This document shows positions 4,919 through 11,382 of a stretch of 13,389 nucleotides of DNA, one piece after another (the first letter of the stretch is position 1; each line of letters starts with the position of its first letter). Source of the DNA: UMGS1279 sp045630265 (GTDB taxonomy: Bacteria > Bacillota > Clostridia > Oscillospirales > Acutalibacteraceae); assembly GCA_045630265.1 (NCBI GenBank), contig JAZQSV010000034.1:1-13389 (forward strand), written 5' to 3'. Under the pieces are notes generated by a model, which was not told the origin of the DNA, did not search any database, and saw only the letters and a program-made list of their open reading frames with translations. A program made the translations under genes and the position numbers.

Positions 4919-5881
4919 TTATTTTGCCCCGTAGTAGAATTTTTCTCCCGGTGCCTTTTGTCCCATTACAAGCATACCGATTTTATGTAGCGCATTTATG
5001 TTTTTCTTGAAGGCAGTTTTCATATTGTCGCCCTTTATGAATTTAAGATCCGAGTTTTTAAGTAAAGTTTTGGCTATCTCATTATTCTCGGTAATCTCAT
5101 ACTCTTTGCAAAGGCGTGCAGTTTCGGTCTTGTCAGCAGAGGACATATAAACCGAGCCCTCCATTTCCTTTATAAACCTTTTAACCTTACCCTTATTTTT
5201 CTTTAAAAATTCTTCCCTTACCACCACGCAACCGGTAATAATGCCTGCATCATTAGAAAGGTTATTCCACTCACTGGTAAGACTTATAGGCGAAGTTGCA
5301 CCCTCTACGAAATTTAACACAAAGGTCTTTGTGGGCTCAAACGCCACAGCAATTTTCGCCTGACCATTATTCATTTTTTCAATAAGCTGAGCATCGTCTG
5401 CCACGCTTGTAACCTTAACGTCGTCAGAGGTGATGCCGTTTTTATTTAAAATGTATTTTATCATAAATTCCGTATCGGTATTTCTGCCCGAAACAAAAAT
5501 TTGCTTTCCCTTAAGGTCGGCAATGGAATTTATCTGCTCATCCTTTGTAACAATGCTAATACCACTACTTGAAGTAAGTCCAAGCAAAATTACGCCGCCC
5601 TCCGTTTTATTATAAAGTGCAGCGGCAACGTAGGCGGGAACTATAGCAATATCGGCCTCTTCCCTAGTGATTTTTGTGGTAACCGCCTGAGCAGTATAAA
5701 CGGTTGTAAAGGAGTAATCATCCTTTGTTTTTTCTAGCTTAGCGTCATTTATAAGATGCACTGCGCTGGCAGAATTTAAATCATTCATTATGATAACGTT
5801 TACCTTTTTATTTGCTTTACAACCTGAAAAAAGTGTGCAAATTAAAAGTGCCGACAAAATAAGTGCTACTGTTTTTTTCAT
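4919..5881 (-). CDS. NMT1/SsuA-like ABC transporter substrate-binding lipoprotein
   Basis: 320 residues, ATG at 5881 with GGAGGC (5888-5893) 6 bases upstream. The first 21 residues are a lipoprotein signal (KK, hydrophobic core, lipobox LFSGC with Cys21), so the protein is anchored on the outer face of the membrane. The rest fits a type 2 periplasmic-binding fold of the NMT1/TauA/SsuA group: EEADIAIVPAYVAAALYN in lobe 1, SISIV-like strand GISIVTKDEQINSIADLKGKQIFVSGRNTDTEFM with the typical hinge, and AVAFEPTKTFVL near the second hinge. These proteins capture sulfonates, nitrate, pyrimidine precursors or similar small molecules. The ligand cannot be read from sequence. No permease or ATPase gene adjoins it. 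It follows a PAP2 phosphatase gene by 28 bases, so the two are likely co-transcribed. It may have been recruited to a sensing role or serve a transporter encoded elsewhere. Confidence 0.83.
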   Translation of the reverse strand: MKKTVALILSALLICTLFSGCKANKKVNVIIMNDLNSASAVHLINDAKLEKTKDDYSFTTVYTAQAVTTKITREEADIAIVPAYVAAALYNKTEGGVILLGLTSSSGISIVTKDEQINSIADLKGKQIFVSGRNTDTEFMIKYILNKNGITSDDVKVTSVADDAQLIEKMNNGQAKIAVAFEPTKTFVLNFVEGATSPISLTSEWNNLSNDAGIITGCVVVREEFLKKNKGKVKRFIKEMEGSVYMSSADKTETARLCKEYEITENNEIAKTLLKNSDLKFIKGDNMKTAFKKNINALHKIGMLVMGQKAPGEKFYYGAK

Positions 5882-5909
5882 AGATTTGCCTCCATGCTTT
5901 GCTAAAGAA

Positions 5910-6818
5910 TTACTGTTTTTGTGATTTTGGAAAAAATTTAAAGGTTAGGGGCCAAACTGTACCTGCAAAAAGCACAAGCAAAAAGTAGGTTATTCCCTTT
6001 GCCGCAAACATTGGTAAAAACATGCCGAAAACCTTATATCCCAAAAGTTTTATGGCAAGTATTATTCCAAGACCGCCTGCAACCTTTATAATTTGTGCCC
6101 ACCATACCGCCTTGGTGTCAAAATTTATATATGCTGTATCTATTTCATACACGCCGTAAAGCCCTATTACTGCGCCAAGCATTTTATAAAAATTTTCAAG
6201 CGCGCCCTTAAGGTTTTGCTCTTCAGCGCCCCTTAAAGTTACAGTCATATAAATCGTGAGCCCCAAGGTCATCGAAATTAAAACCAAAAAAAGCGCTCTC
6301 ATTCCTCTTTTACTGTCGCCTATCTTCTTAAATAGAAAGTGGTAGAAAAGAACAAGCACTATAGCCACCGCAAAGGAGACCCCTACGTCTAGTGGTGTGT
6401 GTACCCCTAAATACATTCTTGAAAACGGGGTTAATATTATAACAAAAATGCAAAGTGCCCTTAGCCAATTATTTTTAAATGCGGCAAAAAGCGCGGCGTA
6501 GGTGCCAACCGCAGTTTGGGTATGTCCGCTTGGAAAGGAATAGCCCGTTGCCTCCGGTATAGCGGCCTCAACCGCTTTAAAGTTAGGGTCAATTACCCAA
6601 GGCCTTGGTACACGAAAGCTAACCTTTAAAAGCTGATTTATTTGTATGCCCGAAAAACCAACGAACAAAAGAAAATAGCCCTTACGTTTGTCAATACACC
6701 AAAGTGTGCAGACAGCTATGAGCATAAAAATTAGCTCTTCACCAAATTTTGTAATATTAAGCATAATAAAATCCAGTACGGGATTTCTTATGCTTTCAAG
6801 CCAGTATAAGAATTTCAT
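5910..6818 (-). CDS. PAP2 superfamily membrane phosphatase
   Basis: 302 residues, ATG at 6818 preceded by a modest GGTGG site. All three catalytic motifs of PAP2 phosphatases are intact: K65-x6-R72-P73 (KVSFRVPRP), PSGH at 96-99 with His99, and S133-R134-x5-H140-x3-D144 (SRMYLGVHTPLDV). The protein is an integral membrane enzyme, with hydrophobic segments around 28-42, 49-64, 105-128, 145-162, 173-193, 213-223, 244-260 and 277-292. Such enzymes remove phosphate from lipid phosphates such as phosphatidic acid or undecaprenyl pyrophosphate on the outer face. The C-terminal half, about 150 residues of extra membrane segments beyond the catalytic core, is longer than in minimal PAP2 enzymes. Undecaprenyl pyrophosphate recycling is a reasonable guess but not shown. 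The lipoprotein gene follows 28 bases downstream in the same likely operon. Confidence 0.92.
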   Translation of the reverse strand: MKFLYWLESIRNPVLDFIMLNITKFGEELIFMLIAVCTLWCIDKRKGYFLLFVGFSGIQINQLLKVSFRVPRPWVIDPNFKAVEAAIPEATGYSFPSGHTQTAVGTYAALFAAFKNNWLRALCIFVIILTPFSRMYLGVHTPLDVGVSFAVAIVLVLFYHFLFKKIGDSKRGMRALFLVLISMTLGLTIYMTVTLRGAEEQNLKGALENFYKMLGAVIGLYGVYEIDTAYINFDTKAVWWAQIIKVAGGLGIILAIKLLGYKVFGMFLPMFAAKGITYFLLVLFAGTVWPLTFKFFPKSQKQ

Positions 6819-6880
6819 AATTCCACCGCCTTAGGTTTTAAGTAGGATACTTTATACCATTTAACTTTTTCTACCATCAA

Positions 6881-6909
6881 ATTATACCATAGTAATCTAA
6901 AAAAGGCAA
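6881..6909 (-). promoter_or_regulatory. Promoter of the PAP2-lipoprotein unit
   Basis: On the minus strand TTGCCT (6909-6904), 17 bases, then TATAAT (6886-6881), which is preceded by TGG and is therefore an extended -10. A second TGGTATAAA begins about 30 bases nearer the gene (about 6859-6851) with TTGATG 18 bases before its -10, so tandem starts are possible. The -35 box lies only a few bases beyond the terminator of the permease operon. Confidence 0.75.
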
Positions 6910-6910
6910 T

Positions 6911-6940
6911 AAAATACCCACCCAAAATTTTGGGTGGGTA
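6911..6940 (-). terminator. Terminator of the NHL/Yip1-DUF5696-permease operon
   Basis: Positions 6915-6940 are a perfect 26-base palindrome with arms TACCCACCC and GGGTGGGTA around AAAATTTT. On the minus strand it is followed by TTTTATT. It starts 18 bases after the last permease stop codon (6958). The + strand side also has a T-run (6947-6953), so it could work in both directions. Confidence 0.88.
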
Positions 6941-6957
6941 AATTTGTTTTTTTGAGT

Positions 6958-7953
6958 TTAGCCAACAATACCAACGCGGTCGATACTTTGAATAAACTTC
7001 TTTTGAAGCACAAGGAACATAATAAGCATTGGTGCAATAAAGAGCAGACAGCCCGAAGAAATAACAGGTCCTGCCATTAGCTCACTATATCCACTGCCCT
7101 CCATTGAATAGGCCGCCGAGCGGATACCCGCAAGCTTAACCGAAAGCGGCATATCGGAGTTGAAGAATATAACCGACTGGTAATATTCGTTCCAGTGCCA
7201 AATAATTGAGAAAATTGTTACTGTTAGGAAAACAACGCCCGATGAGGGGATAACAATCTTAAGGAAGGTTTTTAAGGGACCGCAACCATCAATCCAAGAT
7301 GCCTCTTCAAGCTCTTTGGGAAGACCAAGGAAGAACTGTCGGTATATAAAGATGAATATACCGGAACGAAGTCCAACGCCGAAGAGTGAAGGAAGCCAGA
7401 AGGTAAATGGTGTACCTGTAAGGTCTAAATAAACCGGCTCCATACCTGTAATATTATAGAATAGCTTTAAAATTCCCAAAACATCAAAATAGCTATAATT
7501 GATGTAAAGCGGAATAACAAGAATTTGTACAGGAACGATGGCGGTCAGCAAAACCAAACCAAATAGTAGGTTTTTGCCCTTAAACTCAAACCTTGAGAAG
7601 CCGTAAGCGGCAATGGCACAGGAGAAAATTTCAAGCACTGCGCTAACGCCGTGAACCACTACGGTGTTCATAAATGACCTTGGATACTCCAAAATCTTCC
7701 AAGCCATTTTGTAGCCCTCGAAAGACGGTGCTTTGGAAATCCAGGTAACACTGGTGTCCACAATGTCGTTTTTATTCATAATGGAAAAAGCAATCATTGC
7801 GAAAAGAGGATACAAAATAATGTAACCAACAGAAAGTAAGAAAATCCATCTGAAAATAGAAACCATCCCACCGATAAGTGTTTTTTTGTTGAACACCTGT
7901 TGGAGTTTTAAAGAGGATTTTTTTGCTTTTGTTTTTGTTTTGATTTCAGTCAT
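6958..7953 (-). CDS. Carbohydrate ABC transporter permease, MalG type
   Basis: 331 residues from ATG 7953. AGGAGGA (7961-7967) is 7 bases upstream of this ATG and only 4 from the in-frame GTG at 7956, so the ATG is preferred. The protein is the second inner-membrane subunit of a CUT1-type sugar importer. A basic N-terminal tail of about 33 residues leads into the first membrane segment (34-56). The cytoplasmic EAA loop that docks the ATPase is at 214-236 (ELEEASWIDGCGPLKTFLKIVIP). The C-terminus QKKFIQSIDRVGIVG is the usual MalG-type end. A segment around 160-182 between membrane helices (LGILKLFYNITGMEPVYLDLTGT) is longer than in many relatives. The gene overlaps the ribosome-site region of the MalF-type gene before it (13-base gap to the chosen start) and ends the operon. 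The sugar is unknown; no ATPase gene is present, as usual for systems sharing an MsmX-like ATPase. Confidence 0.93.
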   Translation of the reverse strand: MTEIKTKTKAKKSSLKLQQVFNKKTLIGGMVSIFRWIFLLSVGYIILYPLFAMIAFSIMNKNDIVDTSVTWISKAPSFEGYKMAWKILEYPRSFMNTVVVHGVSAVLEIFSCAIAAYGFSRFEFKGKNLLFGLVLLTAIVPVQILVIPLYINYSYFDVLGILKLFYNITGMEPVYLDLTGTPFTFWLPSLFGVGLRSGIFIFIYRQFFLGLPKELEEASWIDGCGPLKTFLKIVIPSSGVVFLTVTIFSIIWHWNEYYQSVIFFNSDMPLSVKLAGIRSAAYSMEGSGYSELMAGPVISSGCLLFIAPMLIMFLVLQKKFIQSIDRVGIVG

Positions 7954-7966
7954 CACTAAATCCTCC

Positions 7967-9091
7967 TTAATTCCATTTCTTCAGACAGGTCTTGGAGTAA
8001 ACCAAGATAACAAGTCCTATAATTCCGCCAACTACCGCAAAGAAGGTCCATAGCATTGCCGAGCTTGTATAGTAATCTAAGTTCTTCTGCATTAACTCAT
8101 AGGCCTGGTCTATAACTGCGCTTCTTGTCTGTGTAAGAATCTCGATTAAAGTAAATACAATTACAAGCAGAATGGTTTGCGAAATCATTGGAAGTGTAAT
8201 GTACCAAAATTCTTCCCAAGCAGTAGCTCCCTCAACCTTAGATGCTTCGTAAAGCTGAGGCGGAATTGTCTGAAGTCCCGCAAGATAAAGAACAACGGGG
8301 ATACCGCAGGACCAAACAGTGTTGAATATGTTGGTTATCATATTCGACATTGGTGTGGTAATGTCGGGCGGCAAATCTAAAGAATTAAGTAGTTCTGTAA
8401 AGTTAAGACCACTTGCCGCACCTGCTGTTGAATAAGCATCACTCTTAACGGTGGCCGACATTTGAATAATAGCACCGTAACCGCTATAGTCAACAGTTAA
8501 AAGATTCATAACAACACCGGTCGCAATAATAACGGGAATGAAGAAAATTCCACGGAAGAAGGTTCTTCCCTTAAAGTTACTATTAAGAACAAGGGCTAGT
8601 AGCAAGCTTACAATAACAATAATAGGCATTGTTGTAAAAAACTTGCTAAGCGCAGCTGTTAGGTTGTCAACAAATTTGGGGTCTTCATTAAATATATATT
8701 TAAAGTTTGTAAGACCCGCCCACTCGGTGTAAAGGTCACCGGGGTTTGGCTCAACGTAAGAAAATGCATAGATAAGGGATTTTGCCAAAGGCACAATGAA
8801 GAAAAGCAGCATGCCGATACACCAAGGTAAAATAAACATTCTACCGTAGTGGCTTTTCTTGGCTTCAATACCCCTAACGTGCTTTTTATTAAGGTCGGGC
8901 ATTGCGGCGCGGTTTGCATCATAGATAACGCGGCCGGTGGTATCGTAAACCTCGCCCTTTTTCTTCTTGGCCTTTTCGGCCTTTTTCTTGGCCTTAAGCT
9001 CGGCTTCCTCGGCCTTTAGAATTTCTTTAAGACTCTTAGAGGAGTCTGTGGTTAAATTTTCTTCTGTTTTAATTTTTTTATCTTTACTCAC
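7967..9091 (-). CDS. Carbohydrate ABC transporter permease, MalF type, with Lys-rich N-terminal tail
   Basis: 374 residues from a GTG start at 9091, supported by AAGGAGGGG (9097-9105) 6-7 bases upstream. This is the first membrane subunit of the sugar importer and should pair with the MalG-type permease. Membrane segments begin near 85-108, with others around 155-170, 180-200, 253-272, 304-320 and 346-366. The EAA loop is at 279-302 (QLYEASKVEGATAWEEFWYITLPM). An extra segment between 200 and 250, rich in Ser, Thr and Asp, lies between helices and probably faces outward. The first 80 residues are hydrophilic, with a run of Lys, Ala and Glu (20-46) likely to be a charged helix or coiled coil in the cytoplasm. 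This tail is longer than in ordinary MalF-like permeases and its role is unknown. Gaps of 12 and 13 bases to its neighbours mark a tight operon. Confidence 0.92.
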   Translation of the reverse strand: MSKDKKIKTEENLTTDSSKSLKEILKAEEAELKAKKKAEKAKKKKGEVYDTTGRVIYDANRAAMPDLNKKHVRGIEAKKSHYGRMFILPWCIGMLLFFIVPLAKSLIYAFSYVEPNPGDLYTEWAGLTNFKYIFNEDPKFVDNLTAALSKFFTTMPIIVIVSLLLALVLNSNFKGRTFFRGIFFIPVIIATGVVMNLLTVDYSGYGAIIQMSATVKSDAYSTAGAASGLNFTELLNSLDLPPDITTPMSNMITNIFNTVWSCGIPVVLYLAGLQTIPPQLYEASKVEGATAWEEFWYITLPMISQTILLVIVFTLIEILTQTRSAVIDQAYELMQKNLDYYTSSAMLWTFFAVVGGIIGLVILVYSKTCLKKWN

Positions 9092-9103
9092 AGTAACCCC
9101 TCC

Positions 9104-11362
9104 TTACTTTGTAATGAAGCCCTCGGCCTTAACTGTGCCGTAGGTATCGCTTGTAAAATCTTCAGTGCCGAAATTAACTACTACCTTTACACCGTTATCA
9201 AAGGTGGTAACGGTAACCTTTTCGGCAATATATTCGTGGTCTTTAATACTTGCACCTGCAACCGAAGCGAGGAAATCCTTACTTTCATCTACGTAAGCTT
9301 TAATTTGCTCTTTGTTATCGGCATAAAGGGCAGTATTCAAATCCCTTGCAATTTGCTTTCTCAGCTCAGGATTATAATTTGCCATAAGTGTAAAGTAAAG
9401 TCCACTACCCGTTTCAATTGCCTTCAAAAACTGCTGTCTTTGATTGTCAGCACCGTTAATAGCAGAAGTGGTGTTGGCCTTTAAGCCTTGGAAAACAATT
9501 TGATAAAGAGGAATGTCCTTATCAAAAGCAAAGTTTTGTTCAGAAACAGTAGGGCAGCTTGTAATAATGTCCGAAGCTGCGGCCGCATAATCGAAAGCGC
9601 CGTCGAGCATAACGGTTTTGCTGCTTTCGGTTTGAAGGTTTTTAATAATACCCGAAACCTGCTCGCCCATTTTTGCCTTAACGGGATAGTAATGAGCTTT
9701 ATTATCCTTATCGTTATAGTCGGAATAACAGTAGTTACCAAGTGTGTTATATGCAACGTTTGCAATACCAAACTTATCGGTAAGCTTTACTGTGTCGCCA
9801 ACACTTTGTGAAAGAAGCGACCTGGAAACCATTGCTTTGGTAATGCCGTCTACCCTACCGCTTGTAAGGGTTGAGCCGGTAGCAGGGCTATAGCTCTTAA
9901 TTGCAGAGGTGAGTCCCAAAGTGCTAAGCGATGTGGTACCCTTTAAGGTGTAACCGTTTCCGTTTTTACCATAAGTAATGCTATCAAAGTTAAAGAAGGT
10001 TTTAATGCCTGCTTTGTTTGTAAAGTCAACAAAGCCCTTTAGTTCCTTCTTACTACCAACGGCACCTGTCAGCTTGTTGCCGGCATTTAGCTTAAGGGCA
10101 TTTATACCGCCATCGCCATAACCGTACATGGTAGCCATTAAATTGCCGCCGCTGATTTCACTAAGCTCGGTTAAAATTTGCTCTGCCTCTTTATATGTAG
10201 TAAGAGAATTTTTCTTTACTGTAGGGATGCCAAGGAAAAGGTCGTCTTCGGTGTATCCGCCAACAAGCTTAACGGTTAAAAGTGTATTATCCTGAGATTT
10301 GGCAAGCTTGCCTTGCTCGGTTAGGATTTCGCGGTATTTCTTAGCCATACCAACATAGTCTGCATCCTCACCGTAAAGTGGATAATAGGCAACCACAAAG
10401 GGGTCAATTTTATCTTCTGCCTGTGCCGTGTAGCGGTAACGGTGGTTTGCTCTATAGAATACGTTTTCAAAACCGCGTACATTGTAATAGGCCGAAACGT
10501 ATGCATAGCCAAGACCGGAATCACCTACTCTTGCATTAAGTCCCGAAGACTCTACGCCACTTTCAAACACTGCACAGAGTGCGGTATCACCATTTTTTAT
10601 ACCATAAAATCCCATGTTAAGCGGAGAAGCAACTGCTCCTCTTTGCCATGCCTTAACAGCTTTATCTTTACCGTAAAGATCGCTGGAGTATGTTCTTGGA
10701 AGATTGTCGGTTCTAACGTCGGTATAAATTAGAGTGCCGCTTCCCGAAGGAAGAACAATATAGGAATCTTTATCGCCTGCCGCGGTGTTTTTAGCCGAGC
10801 AGAAGAACTGTGCGGGGGTTACACTTGTGATGAAGTACTCAGAGTAGGATTTAAGCTGACTTGGGTCAACCTTTACCTTAAATACATCATCCTCAAGATA
10901 AATATCAACACCAGCCACAATCTGCGGTTCATCGAAGTAAAACGTTACTCTAATACCATTTTCAATTTTTTCTGATGAATAGCGATTGTTTAATACACAA
11001 GCAGGGCCGGAAAAATGAGTATATGCCTGTGTCTCATTGCGGCATACAACCTCTAAAAGAGAATTGATTCTGTCGTTTCCTTCAATATCCTCTTTAGTTG
11101 TTGAGTTTAAGTACTCAATTGGTGTTGAACTCCAAACCTTGCCGTCCTTTTTACTTGTAATACTTACAGCTGCGCGGTCTTTATTCCAGTTAATAGCGAA
11201 ATTTTCATTCTCTGCAACCACGCCGCTTTCAATATTTACCATTTGCTTACTTATGTCGTAGCTTTCTTTTATTTTTGTCTCTTTCGGAGAGCAACCTGCA
11301 AAGGAAGCGAAGATAAGACATAAAGCACAAACTAAAGCGAAATACTTTTTAAGGTGTTTCAT
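9104..11362 (-). CDS. DUF5696-family surface lipoprotein
   Basis: 752 residues, ATG at 11362 with GGGAGGAGA (11367-11375) about 5 bases upstream. A lipoprotein signal ends at lipobox SFAGC (Cys24), placing it on the outer face of the membrane. Residues about 40-320 are strand-rich (IESGVVAENENFAINWN, FYFDEPQIVAGVDIYLED), resembling the sugar-binding beta-sandwich seen ahead of some glycosidase barrels. Residues about 365-660 look like an alpha/beta barrel: GGNLMATMYGYGDGG at 405-419, GFVDFTNKAGIKTFFNFD at 443-460, SKTVMLDGAFDY at 581-592. A short beta tail (718-750) closes it. DUF5696 proteins recur beside MalFG-type permeases and NHL/Yip1 genes in Firmicutes, as here, but have no proven activity. 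A glycosidase or glycan-binding role is my inference; Asp460 and Asp587 at strand ends are the obvious acidic candidates. Confidence 0.85.
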   Translation of the reverse strand: MKHLKKYFALVCALCLIFASFAGCSPKETKIKESYDISKQMVNIESGVVAENENFAINWNKDRAAVSITSKKDGKVWSSTPIEYLNSTTKEDIEGNDRINSLLEVVCRNETQAYTHFSGPACVLNNRYSSEKIENGIRVTFYFDEPQIVAGVDIYLEDDVFKVKVDPSQLKSYSEYFITSVTPAQFFCSAKNTAAGDKDSYIVLPSGSGTLIYTDVRTDNLPRTYSSDLYGKDKAVKAWQRGAVASPLNMGFYGIKNGDTALCAVFESGVESSGLNARVGDSGLGYAYVSAYYNVRGFENVFYRANHRYRYTAQAEDKIDPFVVAYYPLYGEDADYVGMAKKYREILTEQGKLAKSQDNTLLTVKLVGGYTEDDLFLGIPTVKKNSLTTYKEAEQILTELSEISGGNLMATMYGYGDGGINALKLNAGNKLTGAVGSKKELKGFVDFTNKAGIKTFFNFDSITYGKNGNGYTLKGTTSLSTLGLTSAIKSYSPATGSTLTSGRVDGITKAMVSRSLLSQSVGDTVKLTDKFGIANVAYNTLGNYCYSDYNDKDNKAHYYPVKAKMGEQVSGIIKNLQTESSKTVMLDGAFDYAAAASDIITSCPTVSEQNFAFDKDIPLYQIVFQGLKANTTSAINGADNQRQQFLKAIETGSGLYFTLMANYNPELRKQIARDLNTALYADNKEQIKAYVDESKDFLASVAGASIKDHEYIAEKVTVTTFDNGVKVVVNFGTEDFTSDTYGTVKAEGFITK

Positions 11363-11382
11363 ATAATCTCCTCCCTTTCAGG

